Assembly (NCBI RefSeq): GCF_026262575.1
Contig: NZ_JAPKFL010000023.1
Coordinates: 1 to 64,000, forward strand
DNA length: 64,000 nucleotides
Direction of reading: 5' to 3'
From: Streptomyces marinisediminis
Lineage (GTDB): Bacteria; Actinomycetota; Actinomycetes; Streptomycetales; Streptomycetaceae
Every line of letters starts with the position of its first letter. Within the stretch, counting starts at the first letter, position 1. This document shows positions 7,734 to 16,787 of this stretch, one piece after another. The position numbers were made by a program, and so were the translations under genes. Under the pieces are notes generated by a model. The model had not been told where the DNA came from. It ran no database searches and saw only the letters and a program-made list of their open reading frames with translations.

Positions 7734-9632
7734 ATGGCCGGCAACGGCGCCGTGCCGCCGGAGACGGAGCCGGAGGCCCAGGCCGACCGGCCCGCCGGGG
7801 CCCGGTCCCGTGCCGGTGTCCTCGGCCCCGTCCGGCGGGCCGGCCAGCTCCTGCCCGACGGGCTGATCCCCGAGGGGGCGACGGGGAGCCGGGCGCACCC
7901 GCTGTTCCGCATGTTCGTGCGCTGGATCCGGCGTCCGCTGCTGCCGGTGATGCGGCTGTGGCGGCGCAACATCCAGCTCCGCGTGGTGACGGCGACGCTG
8001 CTGCTGTCGGTGGGCGTCGTGCTGGTACTGGGCGTGGTGGTCATAGGGCAGGTCCGCAACGGCCTGCTGGACGCCAAGCTCCAGGCCGCGCAGAGCCAGG
8101 CCGCGGGCGGTTTCGCGGTGGCCCGGGACGAGGCGGACAACGCGGCGTCCGGCGGTGACTCCGAGAGCGGCCGCAGCGTCCTGGGCGCGGGCGCCTGGCT
8201 GACGCAGCTCGTCCAGCAGCTCGCCAGCGGCGGTCAGGGCGTGTACTCGGTGGTGGCGCTCAGCTCGCACGACGCCTCCCCGCCCTCCGGCGCCGACGCC
8301 ACCGCCAACACCCGCGGGCCCCGCGCGTTCGGCGACGTACAGCCCGAGGCGTCGATCTCGCTGGAGCTGCGCCAGACGCTGGACGCCAGCCCGGAGACGC
8401 ACCGGCAGTACGGCGAGATCGTCCGCACCGACGGATCGGAGCAGCCCGCGCTGATCATCGGCAAGCGGCTCAACGACGCCGAAGGCAACCCGTACCAGCT
8501 CTACTACCTCTTCCCCTTCACGCAGGAGGAGAAGTCGCTCGACTTGGTCAAGGGCACGCTCGCCACGGCCGGGATCTTCCTGGTCGTCCTGCTGGGCGCG
8601 ATCGCCTGGGTGGTGGTGCGGCAGGTGGTCACGCCGGTGCGGATGGCGGCCGGCATCTCCGAGCGGCTGGCGGCCGGGCGGCTGCAGGAGCGGATGAAGG
8701 TCTCCGGCGAGGACGACATCGCCCGCCTCGGAGAGTCGTTCAACAAGATGGCGCAGAGCCTCCAGCTCAAGATCCAGCAGCTCGAGGAGCTGTCGCGCAT
8801 GCAGCGCCGCTTCGTCTCCGACGTCTCGCACGAGCTGCGCACGCCGCTGACGACGGTGCGGATGGCCGCCGACGTCATCCACGAGGCGCGCGAGGACTTC
8901 GACCCGGTGACGGGGCGCTCCGCGGAACTGCTGCTCAGCCAGCTCGACCGCTTCGAGTCGCTGCTCGCCGAGCTGCTGGAGATCAGCCGGTTCGACGCCG
9001 GGGCGGCCGCGCTGGAGGCCGCGCCGACGGACCTGCGCGAAGTCGTCCACCGCGTGGTGGAGGGTGCCGAGCCGCTGGCCGACGCCAAGGGCAGCCGCCT
9101 GCTGGTGCGCGGTGCCGGACGGGAGGTCGTCGCCGAGGTGGACACCCGCCGGGTCGAGCGGGTGCTGCGCAACCTGGTCGTCAACGCGGTCGAGCACGGT
9201 GAGGGGCGGGACGTGGTCATCCGGCTCGCCGAGGCCGACGGCGCGGTGGCCGTGGCCGTGCGGGACTACGGAGTGGGGCTCAGGCCCGGGGAGGCACAGC
9301 GCGTGTTCAACCGTTTCTGGCGGGCGGACCCGGCCCGCGCCCGGACCACGGGCGGTACCGGGCTCGGCCTGTCCATAGCCATCGAGGACGCCCGGCTGCA
9401 CGGCGGCTGGCTCCAGGCCTGGGGTGAGCCGGGCGGCGGCTCCCAGTTCCGCCTGACGCTGCCCGCCGTCGCCGGCGAGGCGCTGCGCGGCTCGCCCATA
9501 CCCCTGGAGCCCTCCGACTCCCGCCGCCGCCGTGGCACGGGCGGGACGCCGACGGGCCGGGAGAGCGCGCCCGCGGACGCCGGTCGAGAGGCGCTGTCGG
9601 CCCCCGGCGCGGGAGAGCGCCATGAGGGCTGA
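7734..9632 (+). CDS. mtrB: MtrB sensor histidine kinase
   Basis: 632 residues. A basic, disordered N-terminal tail precedes a first membrane helix (LRVVTATLLLSVGVVLVLGVVV) and an extracytoplasmic sensor of about 170 residues. A second helix (GIFLVVLLGAIAWVVVRQVV) leads to HAMP, the dimerisation domain with phospho-acceptor H366 in DVSHELRTPL, and a HATPase with N, G1 and G2 boxes (LVVNAVEHGEG; VRDYGVGLRPGE; GGTGLGLSIA). It phosphorylates MtrA. ATG 7734 lies one base after the mtrA stop. An 11-base overlap with lpqB follows, consistent with LpqB acting on MtrB. Confidence 0.96.
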   Translation: MAGNGAVPPETEPEAQADRPAGARSRAGVLGPVRRAGQLLPDGLIPEGATGSRAHPLFRMFVRWIRRPLLPVMRLWRRNIQLRVVTATLLLSVGVVLVLGVVVIGQVRNGLLDAKLQAAQSQAAGGFAVARDEADNAASGGDSESGRSVLGAGAWLTQLVQQLASGGQGVYSVVALSSHDASPPSGADATANTRGPRAFGDVQPEASISLELRQTLDASPETHRQYGEIVRTDGSEQPALIIGKRLNDAEGNPYQLYYLFPFTQEEKSLDLVKGTLATAGIFLVVLLGAIAWVVVRQVVTPVRMAAGISERLAAGRLQERMKVSGEDDIARLGESFNKMAQSLQLKIQQLEELSRMQRRFVSDVSHELRTPLTTVRMAADVIHEAREDFDPVTGRSAELLLSQLDRFESLLAELLEISRFDAGAAALEAAPTDLREVVHRVVEGAEPLADAKGSRLLVRGAGREVVAEVDTRRVERVLRNLVVNAVEHGEGRDVVIRLAEADGAVAVAVRDYGVGLRPGEAQRVFNRFWRADPARARTTGGTGLGLSIAIEDARLHGGWLQAWGEPGGGSQFRLTLPAVAGEALRGSPIPLEPSDSRRRRGTGGTPTGRESAPADAGREALSAPGAGERHEG

Positions 9633-11454
9633 CCGCACGACGGCCGGCGCGCTGCTGGCCGCCTGCCTGGCACTGCTCACGGGCTGCGCCTCCATGCCCT
9701 CCAACGGCGAGGTCAAGCCGATCGAGGGGCGGCAGCCGACCGAGGCCGACGCACACGTGCGCGTGTTCGGTGTGCCGCCGGACCCCGGGGAGCACCCGCT
9801 GCAGATCGTGCGGGGCTTCCTGGAGGCCACCACCAGTGACGAGGCCGAGTTCGAGACCGCCCGCAAGTACCTGACCGAGCAGACCGCGCGGGAGTGGGAC
9901 CCGTTCGCCGGGACGACCGTCGTCTCGGCCGGTCCCGAGGTGCCGCCCGGCGGCGCGCTGCCGGACACCGACGGCGACGGCTACACCGTCGAGGTCACCG
10001 GCGAGCGGACCGCCCGGGTGGACGAGAAGAGCGCCTACACCCCCAAGGACGGCTCCTACCTGGGCAACTTCCACCTCACCCAGGAGGACGGGCAGTGGCG
10101 GATCGACCGCCTGCCCGACGGCCTGGTGCTGGGCGAGGCCGACTTCGAGCGCATCTACCGCTCGGTCAACACCTACTACTTCGCCGCGCTCGGCCCCGAG
10201 GCGGGGGGCGTGCGCGGGGGGCGCAACCTGCTGGTGGCCGACCCGGTGTACCTGCGGCGGCACGTCGACCCGGTCACCGAGACGGTGCGCGCCCTGCTGC
10301 GCGGACCGACCGACTGGCTGCACCCGGTGGTGACCTCCGCGTTCCCCACCGGCGTCCGGCTGGCCCCCAAGCAGCGCCTGGCGCTGGACGACTCCGGCGC
10401 CCTGCGGCTCCGGCTGACCGGCGCCGACGCGGAGCGGTCGCTGGGCGTCGAGCGGGCGCAGTGCGTGCGGATGGCGGCGCAGCTCCTGCACACCGTGGAC
10501 CACCAGTCCTCGTCCCCCGTCAAGTCCGTCACGCTGCGCGACGAGGGCGGCGGCAAGATGTGCGACCTGGGCCGCGAGGCCGCGCAGCGGTTCGCGCCCG
10601 GCCTGCTCAACGGCCGTGCGGCCCACTCCTACTACCTCGACGGCGACCGACGCCTGGTCGCGCTCGACGAGGACGAGGAGTCCGGGTCCGCGGTGGACGG
10701 CCCGTTCGGCACCGGCCAGCTCCCCCTGCGCGACGTCGCGGTCAGCCGGGACGAGGAGAGCGCCGCGGGAGTCTCGCTGGACGGTGCCGCGCTCTACGTC
10801 GCCCCGCTGGACACGAAGGCGCCCTACGACCCGCCGGTGGTCTCCAGTTCCGGGCAGTCCGAGTCCGAGGGGCGGCTGACCGCGCCGAGCTGGGACGGGC
10901 TCGGGGACCTGTGGGTCGCCGACCGGAATCCGCGCGACGCCCGGCTGCTGCGGCTGCGCTCCGGCGCCGGGGAGCCCCAGGAGGTGCGGGTGCAGGGCCT
11001 GGGGGACGGTCGCATCGAGGCGATCAAGGTGGCCGCCGACGGGGTCCGCGTCGCCCTGCTGGTGCGCGAGGGCGACCGTACGACGCTCCAACTCGGCCGC
11101 GTCGAGCGGGAGAGCGACGCGGAGGGCCGCCCCAGCGCCACCGTCACCGGGCTGCGCGGCATCGCGCCGCACATGGAGAACGTCACCACGGTCTCCTGGG
11201 CCGGGGGCAGCCGGCTGGTGGTCGTCGGCAAGGAGTTCGGCGGGGTGCAGAAGGTGCGGGTGATGTCCACGGACGGTTCCCCCGGCGCGCCCGCGAAGCT
11301 CCCGGGCGTCAACGAGATCGAGAGCATCGCCGCTTCGGAGGACGAGAGCAAGCCGCTGCTGGCGGACTCGGCGGAGGGCATCGTGCGGCTGCCGCCCGAC
11401 GGTGACTGGCAGGAGGTCGCCGAAGAGGGCTCCGCCCCCGCCTATCCGGGCTGA
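9622..11454 (+). CDS. lpqB: Lipoprotein LpqB, MtrAB accessory
   Basis: 610 residues. The signal peptide has lipobox LLTGCASMP, so the mature protein would be lipid-anchored at that Cys. The body contains the GerMN-like section (VNTYYFAALGPEAGGVRGG through LVADPVYLRRHVDPV) and a C-terminal beta-propeller-like LpqB domain (LTAPSWDGLGDLWVADRNP; AVNEIES-type blades). In mycobacteria LpqB binds the MtrB sensor domain and modulates MtrA phosphorylation; the same role is inferred here from the operon. ATG 9622 sits inside the last codons of mtrB. Confidence 0.95.
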   Translation: MRADRTTAGALLAACLALLTGCASMPSNGEVKPIEGRQPTEADAHVRVFGVPPDPGEHPLQIVRGFLEATTSDEAEFETARKYLTEQTAREWDPFAGTTVVSAGPEVPPGGALPDTDGDGYTVEVTGERTARVDEKSAYTPKDGSYLGNFHLTQEDGQWRIDRLPDGLVLGEADFERIYRSVNTYYFAALGPEAGGVRGGRNLLVADPVYLRRHVDPVTETVRALLRGPTDWLHPVVTSAFPTGVRLAPKQRLALDDSGALRLRLTGADAERSLGVERAQCVRMAAQLLHTVDHQSSSPVKSVTLRDEGGGKMCDLGREAAQRFAPGLLNGRAAHSYYLDGDRRLVALDEDEESGSAVDGPFGTGQLPLRDVAVSRDEESAAGVSLDGAALYVAPLDTKAPYDPPVVSSSGQSESEGRLTAPSWDGLGDLWVADRNPRDARLLRLRSGAGEPQEVRVQGLGDGRIEAIKVAADGVRVALLVREGDRTTLQLGRVERESDAEGRPSATVTGLRGIAPHMENVTTVSWAGGSRLVVVGKEFGGVQKVRVMSTDGSPGAPAKLPGVNEIESIAASEDESKPLLADSAEGIVRLPPDGDWQEVAEEGSAPAYPG

Positions 11455-11544
11455 CGCCGCTGTCCGTGGCCCGCGCTACGTTCCGTAGTGATGGGCGCAC
11501 AGGGAGCGGCGCCCGCGGAGACGGAGCGGATCGGGGTGGCGCGG

Positions 11545-12306
11545 ATGCCGGTGACCGGGTGGTGGCAGGAGCTGGCGGACCTGGTGCTGGCCGCACGGTG
11601 CGCGGGCTGCGGCGCCCCGCGCGGCGGGCTGTGCGGCCGGTGCCGAGGGGGACTGGCGGAGCTGCGCGCACGCCGCGCGGACCCGCTGCCGGGGCTGCCG
11701 CGCGCGTACGCGGCGGGGGCGTACTCCGACGAGCTGCGCGCCCTGCTGCTGGCGCACAAGGAGCGCGGGGCGCTGCGGCTGGCGCGCCCGCTGGGGCGGG
11801 CCCTGGCCGTCGCCGTCCGGGCCGTGCTGGCCGACCCGGGCTCCGCCGCCCGCGCGGGCACGGAGGCCGGGGCCGCGGAGTCCGGCCCGGTCGCCCTGGT
11901 GCCGGTGCCCTCGGCGCGGCGCACCGTGGCGGCGCGCGGGCACGACCCCGTGCGCCGCCTGGCCCGCGCCGCGGCGGCCGGACTGTCCCGCGCGGGCGCG
12001 CCGACGCGGGCGTCCGCCGTGCTGCGGCAGCGCCGCCCCGTGGCCGACCAGGCCGGGCTTACGCGGCACGAGCGTCACCGCAACCTCGCCGGGGCGCTCG
12101 GTGTGGCCCCGGGCGCGGCCCGGCTGCTGGGCGGTGCGAGGGCCGTGGTCGTCGTCGACGACCTGCTGACCACCGGTGCCTCGCTGACCGAGGCCGTACG
12201 GGCTCTGGGGGACGCCGGCGTGCGGTGCGCGGGCGCCGCCGTGGTCGCCCTCGCCCCGCGGCCCGGGACCGCGCCGTGGGACGGCGGGGGCGGGCGCCGT
12301 GCATGA
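11545..12306 (+). CDS. ComF-family phosphoribosyltransferase-like protein
   Basis: 253 residues from ATG 11545; GTG 11488 would add 19. A zinc-ribbon-like start, RCAGCGAPRGGLCGRCRGG, has two CxxC pairs. A type I phosphoribosyltransferase domain follows, with PVPSARRTVAARGHDP and the PRPP loop VVVVDDLLTTGASLTEA. ComF proteins are linked to DNA uptake in competent bacteria, but in Streptomyces this neighbour of lpqB has no proven role. A TACGTT box at 11477-11482 lies five bases before GTG 11488, so a longer leaderless start cannot be excluded. Family membership is clear. Confidence 0.88.
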   Translation: MPVTGWWQELADLVLAARCAGCGAPRGGLCGRCRGGLAELRARRADPLPGLPRAYAAGAYSDELRALLLAHKERGALRLARPLGRALAVAVRAVLADPGSAARAGTEAGAAESGPVALVPVPSARRTVAARGHDPVRRLARAAAAGLSRAGAPTRASAVLRQRRPVADQAGLTRHERHRNLAGALGVAPGAARLLGGARAVVVVDDLLTTGASLTEAVRALGDAGVRCAGAAVVALAPRPGTAPWDGGGGRRA

Positions 12307-12691
12307 CCGGGCGGAGAACGGGGCAGGGAACCGCTTACCAGCGCGAAACGTTGTGCGGGTGACAACTGGAGAAAGTCTCGCAGAGGGGTACGCATTGGTA
12401 GGGGGTGCCGACAGTCCCCCGGTCGGGGTACGTTCGGTAATGAGGGCCCCGCCGGTCATCTCGGGCCGGCGCCCCGGCGAACGGAGTCTGCGCGGCCTGG
12501 CCCGCGCACACCGGTCCTCACCGGTCGCCTCTCTGCGCGAGCGGGTGGCGATCTTCCCCCTGGGGAGAAGGAGGTGAAGTCGCAACCCGACGTAGCGCCG
12601 GAGAGTGACCGGTCGGTCCGGGTACCTCCGGCTCAGTGCACCAAGGACGCTCCGTCCTCGCCGACGGAGCGATCCGGGAACGGAGTTCTGC
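12307..12691 (+). promoter_or_regulatory. Upstream region of hpf, 385 bases
   Basis: No gene is supported. Two GGGTAC hexamers, resembling the -10 of SigB/SigH-type stress promoters, occur at 12386-12391 and 12426-12431; convincing -35 partners are not obvious. A perfect 16S-complementary AAGGAGGTGA lies at 12568-12577, but no start codon follows at normal distance. hpf itself uses GGAACGGAG just before GTG 12692. Stress control of hpf is known in streptomycetes and would fit; assignment to a sigma factor is inference. Confidence 0.4.
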
Positions 12692-13387
12692 GTGGACATC
12701 GTCGTCAAGGGCCGAAAGACTCAGGTACCCGAGCGGTTCCGCAAGCACGTGACCGAGAAGCTGAAGCTGGACAAGCTGCAGAAACTCGATGGCAAGGTGA
12801 CCCGCTTGGACGTTGAGGTGTCCAAGGAGCCCAACCCCCGTCAGGCCGACCGTTCCGACCGAGTGGAGATCACCCTCCGGCACCGTGGCCCGGTCATCCG
12901 CGCCGAGGCGGCGGCGGCGGACCCGTACGTGGCGCTCGACCTCGCCACGGAGAAGCTGGAGTCCAGGCTCCGTCGGCGGCACGACAAGAGGATCTCCCGC
13001 CGGGGCAGCGCCCGCATCCCCGCCAGCGACGTCGCGGCCTCCGTGCCCGACGCCGCCACGCTCAACGGCAACGGGGAGCTGGGGGCGTTCGACGCGGAAG
13101 TGACCGAGGAACCGGCCGTGCGCAAGGTCGGTCCGCTCGAAGTCCAGGGCGAAGGCCCGCTGGTGTGCCGCGAGAAGACGCACCGGGCCGCGCCGATGAC
13201 GCTTGACCAGGCTCTGTACGAGATGGAGCTGGTCGGGCACGACTTCTACCTCTTCGTCGACTCCGACACCAAGCAGCCGAGCGTCGTCTACCGGCGGCAC
13301 GCCTACGACTACGGCGTGATCCACCTCGACCCCGACCCGTTCGCGGACGAGACGCCCCCGGACGCGGGCGGCACGCTCGCCGGCTGA
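12692..13387 (+). CDS. hpf: Long-form ribosome hibernation promoting factor
   Basis: 231 residues, the long HPF class. The N-terminal beta-alpha domain (about 1-105: MDIVVKGRKTQVPERFRKHV, VEVSKEPNPRQADRSDRVEI) binds the 30S decoding region. After a linker, the C-terminal dimerisation domain (about 165-220: LDQALYEMELVGHDFYLFVD, VVYRRHAYDYGVIHL) joins two 70S into 100S particles. GTG 12692 is chosen because the HPF fold starts exactly there and GGAACGGAG precedes it. An in-frame GTG at 12605 would add 29 unconserved residues. The stop lies inside an octanucleotide repeat array. Confidence 0.95.
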   Translation: MDIVVKGRKTQVPERFRKHVTEKLKLDKLQKLDGKVTRLDVEVSKEPNPRQADRSDRVEITLRHRGPVIRAEAAAADPYVALDLATEKLESRLRRRHDKRISRRGSARIPASDVAASVPDAATLNGNGELGAFDAEVTEEPAVRKVGPLEVQGEGPLVCREKTHRAAPMTLDQALYEMELVGHDFYLFVDSDTKQPSVVYRRHAYDYGVIHLDPDPFADETPPDAGGTLAG

Positions 13388-13443
13388 CCGGCTGACCGGC
13401 TGACCGGCTGACCGGCTGACCGGCTGACCGGCTGACCGGCTGA
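13380..13443 (+). repeat. Eight tandem copies of CCGGCTGA
   Basis: Eight perfect direct copies of an 8-base unit, beginning in the last codons of hpf. The first copy contains the hpf stop. Because 8 is not a multiple of 3, successive TGA triplets fall in all three plus frames, so the array is a multi-frame translational stop. Such arrays can change copy number by slippage. Confidence 0.98.
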
Positions 13444-14172
13444 CCGGGCCCGGCTCGGCTCCGCCCCCGGATCGTCCCGCCCGGGCACCGCGCGTCGCTG
13501 TTCACGGCGCGCGCCGTGGGCAGGGCAGGACCCGGCCGCGGCGTGGGCCCTCGGCCCCGGGCCCGGACGCGAGGCGAGACGCGGCCCGCGCTCCTCGGGC
13601 GCGCCCCGACCACGGGATCGCCCGGAGTCGGAGCAGCCTGGCGAGCCAAGCCCGCCCGGCGCCGTGGGGCGGGCCGCGGCCCGGACGCAGCGCCTGCCCC
13701 GCCTCCGCCGGCCCGGGCCGGTCGGGGTAGTCGGAGCCGCCGGGCGGGGGCCACGGCGCTTGCTTCGGTCCGGGTGCGGGGCGGGCTGTGCGCTCGTCGG
13801 CGGCGGCTTGGTCCTGGGAGGGCTCACTCCCGGCGGGAGCCCCCTTCAAGGCGAGCCGGGCCGACCGAGACGGCGGCACCGGGGCACGTGCCCTCGCCCG
13901 GACGCGGGGCGCGGCCCGCACTGGCCGGGGTGGCTTGATCGCGAGGCTGTCCGCCCCCGAGACGGCCCGGCCCCGGGCCCGCCGGGGCAGCCGAGGCCGG
14001 GTGCCGCACGGGCGCCGGGGACGCGCCCCGCGGGCAGCGGGCGCGAGGGAGACGGCCGGTTCGCACGGTCGGCGGGGGCGCCCGCTGTCGATACCATGAG
14101 CGCCACGACCAACCGGCCTCCTGCCCGACCCGGTTGGTGCTGACCCGGGCATGGCCTGTTGGGGGAGGAACG
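13444..14172 (+). other. Intergenic region between hpf and response regulator
   Basis: About 730 bases of very GC-rich sequence without a supported gene. All six frames give only low-complexity Arg/Pro/Ala-rich readings, and no ribosome site precedes any of them. The right end holds a candidate -10, TACCAT at 14092-14097, and an inverted repeat upstream of the response-regulator start. The long gap separates the hpf and regulator transcription units. Confidence 0.6.
14108..14138 (+). promoter_or_regulatory. Inverted repeat ahead of response regulator
   Basis: ACCAACCGG at 14108-14116 and CCGGTTGGT at 14130-14138 are perfect complements around a 13-base spacer. It lies just after a TACCAT box and 34 bases before the ATG, so it may be a leader hairpin or an operator, possibly autoregulatory. 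Function not shown. Confidence 0.5.
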
Positions 14173-14925
14173 ATGGCGGACAGCTTCGGGCCCACGATGG
14201 CCGCCGGCTGGCGCGGCGGCACCGACGCGGCGGCGGAGCCCGGCGAGCGCGGCACCGAGCGGTCGGAGCCGATCCGCGTGCTCGTCGTCGACGACCACGA
14301 ACTCTTCCGACGGGGCCTGGAGATCGTCCTGCAGTCCGAGGAGGACATCGAGGTCGTCGGTGAGGCCGGGGACGGCTCGGAGGCCGTGGAGAAGGCGGCC
14401 GATCTGCTGCCGGACATCGTGTTGATGGACGTGCGCATGCCGCGCCGCGGCGGCATCGAGGCCTGCCGGGCGATCAAGGAGGTCGCCCCCAGCGCGAAGA
14501 TCATCATGCTGACGATCAGCGACGAGGAGGCCGACCTCTACGACGCCATCAAGGCGGGCGCCACCGGGTATCTGCTCAAGGAGATCTCCACCGACGAGGT
14601 GTGCGCGGCCATCCGCGCGGTCGCCGACGGCCAGTCGCAGATCAGCCCCTCGATGGCGGCGAAGCTCCTGACCGAGTTCAAGTCGATGATCCAGCGCACG
14701 GACGAGAGCAAGCTCGTGCCCGCTCCGCGCCTGACCGACCGCGAGCTGGAGGTCCTCAAGCTCGTGGCCACCGGCATGAACAACCGGGACATCGCCAAGG
14801 CGCTCTACATCAGCGAGAACACCGTGAAGAACCACGTGCGCAACATCCTGGAGAAGCTCCAGCTCCACTCCCGCATGGAGGCCGTGGTCTACGCGATGCG
14901 GGAGAAGATCCTGGAGATCCGCTAG
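14173..14925 (+). CDS. NarL/LuxR-type response regulator (orphan)
   Basis: 250 residues. A 34-residue N-terminal extension precedes the receiver (IRVLVVDDHELFRRGLEIVL), whose acceptor is D86 in IVLMDVRMP; Thr and Lys of the active site are seen in MLTISDEE and YLLKEIS. The C-terminal LuxR helix-turn-helix reads LTDRELEVLKLVATGMNNRDIAKALYI with SENTVKNHVRNILEKL. No kinase gene is adjacent, so it is an orphan here. ATG 14173 follows GGGGGAGGAACG. The gene ends convergently with the next one, sharing bases of the two stop codons. Confidence 0.92.
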   Translation: MADSFGPTMAAGWRGGTDAAAEPGERGTERSEPIRVLVVDDHELFRRGLEIVLQSEEDIEVVGEAGDGSEAVEKAADLLPDIVLMDVRMPRRGGIEACRAIKEVAPSAKIIMLTISDEEADLYDAIKAGATGYLLKEISTDEVCAAIRAVADGQSQISPSMAAKLLTEFKSMIQRTDESKLVPAPRLTDRELEVLKLVATGMNNRDIAKALYISENTVKNHVRNILEKLQLHSRMEAVVYAMREKILEIR

Positions 14926-16106
14926 CCTGCCGCGCCCAGCTCGGCGCGGAGGGCGGCGGCCAGCGTGGCGTCGTCGCAGCGGTCGACGCGGACCTCCGCG
15001 CAGCCCACCCAGGACGCCGCCTCCCGCAGCGCGGTGGCCATGGGGCCCACCGCGGCGGGCCCGGCCATGGAGACCTGCCGCGCCACCAGCGTGCGACCCT
15101 CGCGGCCCGGGTCCACCCGGCCCACCAGCCGCCCGCCCGCGAGCAGCGGCATCGCGAAGTACCCGTGCACGCGCTTCGGCTTGGGCACGTACGCCTCCAG
15201 CCGGTGGGTGAAGCCGAAGACGCGCTCGGTGCGGGCGCGGTCCCAGACCAGTGAGTCGAACGGCGACAGCAGCGTGGTGCGGTGCCGCCCGCGCGCCGGT
15301 GTCGCCAGCGCCGCCGGGTCGGCCCAGGCCGGCTTGCCCCAGCCCTCGACCTCCACCGGGACCAGCGGCGTGTCCGCTATCACGGAGGCCACCTGCTCAC
15401 CGCGCAGCCGGTGGTAGTCGGCCAGGTCGGCCCGGGTGGCGACGCCGAGCGCGGCCCCGGCCTGCGTCACCAGCCGCCGCAGGCACTCGGCGTCGTCGAG
15501 GTCGTCGTGGAACAGCGCGCCGGGCACCGCCCGCTCGGCCAGGTCGTACACCCGTTTCCAGCCACGCCGCTCGGCGCACACCACCTCGCCGACGTCCAGC
15601 AGCCACTCCACCGCGATCTTCGTCTCCGACCAGTCCCACCACAGGCCGCCGTTCTTGGCGCCGCCCAGCTCCGAGGCCGTCAGCGGGCCGTCGGCGCGCA
15701 GCCGGTCGCGCACCAGGGCGCAGGCGCGCTCCCGGTCTGCCAGGTCGTGCCAGCGGCGGCCCCGCGCGCGCAGGGCCCGGCGGCGGAAGGCGAAGTACGG
15801 CCACTCCTCGACGGGCAGGACGCAGGCCGCGTGTGACCAGTACTCGAAAGAGTGGCCTTCGCTCCAGTACGCGGCCTCCACCGCCTCGCGCCCCACGGCG
15901 CCGAGCCGGGCGTAGGGGACCAGCTCGTGCGAGCGGGCCAGCACGGAGATGGTGTCCAGTTGGACGGCGCCGAGCCGGCGCAGGACCCCGCGGACGCCGG
16001 CCCGGCGGTCCGGGGCGCCCAGGAACCCCTGCGCCCGCAGCGCGATGCGGCGGGCGTCGGCGGCGGACAGGGACAGCGCGGGAGCGGGCGTGGCGGTCAT
16101 GCGCAC
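14922..16106 (-). CDS. Winged-helix protein, YcaQ/AlkX DNA-crosslink glycosylase family
   Basis: 394 residues. The family signature LRRLGAVQLDTISVLARSHELVPYARLG occurs near residue 45, and WSHAACVLPVEEWPYFAFRR follows. The C-terminal part carries LLSPFDSLVWDRARTERVFGF and YVPKPKRVHGYFAMPLLAGGRLVGRVD. E. coli YcaQ unhooks interstrand crosslinks, and Streptomyces AlkX/AlkZ relatives protect against alkylating natural products; this copy lacks a biosynthetic neighbour, so a housekeeping repair role is inferred. Its TAG stop interlocks with that of the convergent response regulator in a GCTAGC palindrome, leaving no room for a terminator. Confidence 0.88.
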   Translation of the reverse strand: MRMTATPAPALSLSAADARRIALRAQGFLGAPDRRAGVRGVLRRLGAVQLDTISVLARSHELVPYARLGAVGREAVEAAYWSEGHSFEYWSHAACVLPVEEWPYFAFRRRALRARGRRWHDLADRERACALVRDRLRADGPLTASELGGAKNGGLWWDWSETKIAVEWLLDVGEVVCAERRGWKRVYDLAERAVPGALFHDDLDDAECLRRLVTQAGAALGVATRADLADYHRLRGEQVASVIADTPLVPVEVEGWGKPAWADPAALATPARGRHRTTLLSPFDSLVWDRARTERVFGFTHRLEAYVPKPKRVHGYFAMPLLAGGRLVGRVDPGREGRTLVARQVSMAGPAAVGPMATALREAASWVGCAEVRVDRCDDATLAAALRAELGAAG

Positions 16107-16199
16107 ACGGTAGGCGTCGCCACTGACAGCGGGGCCCGGGCCGGTGGCGCTCAGGCGGGGGCGCCGGGCGGGCCCCGGCGCGGGCGGACGCCGGGCGGC

Positions 16200-16787
16200 T
16201 CAGGCCCGCGGCGCGGGCGTGTAGGGCGTGGCGCTGTGGCGCCCCCAGTCCGAGGGCAGCAGGGAGGCCGCCCAGGCGTCCACGCGCCGCCCCCGGTGCA
16301 CGATGCGGGCGCGCTGGACGCCTTCCATGACGAAGCCCACGCGCAGCGCCACCGCCCGGGACGGCTCGTTGCCCACGCCCGCGAACCACTCCAGCCGCTC
16401 CGCGCCGAGCGCGCCGAACGCCCAGTCGGCCACCGCGCGGGCGGCCTCGACGGTGTAGCCGCGGCCGCGCTGCTCCCTGGCCGTCCAGTAGCCCAGCTCC
16501 GCCTGGCGTTCGGCGGTGTGGAGCTGGTCCACCCGCACCAGGCCCATGGAACCCACCAGCGTGCCCGCGTGGGTGAAGACGCCGAAGTTGTACAGGGTGT
16601 CGTCGCGCCAGCCCGCGGGGGCGATGGTGCGCACGAAGTCCTCGGCGTGCTGCCGCTCGTAGGGCGAGGGCACCGTCGTCCAGCGCTGGATGTCCGGGTC
16701 CTGGCAGGCGGCGTGGACGGCGGCCGCGTCACGGGGCTCCAGGGGGCGCAGGAGCAGGCGGTCGGTGGTGAGGGTGGCGGGTTCCAT
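16200..16787 (-). CDS. GNAT N-acetyltransferase, RimJ/RimL type
   Basis: 195 residues, standard RimJ-like length. It has the N-terminal TTDRLLLRPLEPRDAAAVHAA motif and the acetyl-CoA loop ELGYWTAREQRGRGYTVEAA, then ERLEWFAGVGNEPSRAVALRVGF. These enzymes acetylate protein N-termini or small amines; the substrate cannot be deduced. ATG 16787 is used because TTDRLLLRPL sits immediately after it. The gene diverges from secA over 191 bases. Confidence 0.88.
   Translation of the reverse strand: MEPATLTTDRLLLRPLEPRDAAAVHAACQDPDIQRWTTVPSPYERQHAEDFVRTIAPAGWRDDTLYNFGVFTHAGTLVGSMGLVRVDQLHTAERQAELGYWTAREQRGRGYTVEAARAVADWAFGALGAERLEWFAGVGNEPSRAVALRVGFVMEGVQRARIVHRGRRVDAWAASLLPSDWGRHSATPYTPAPRA

Noticed and set aside
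12574..12816. 80-codon frame starting at GTG inside AAGGAGGTGA
   Set aside because: Its start codon is within the Shine-Dalgarno itself, and it overlaps hpf out of frame.
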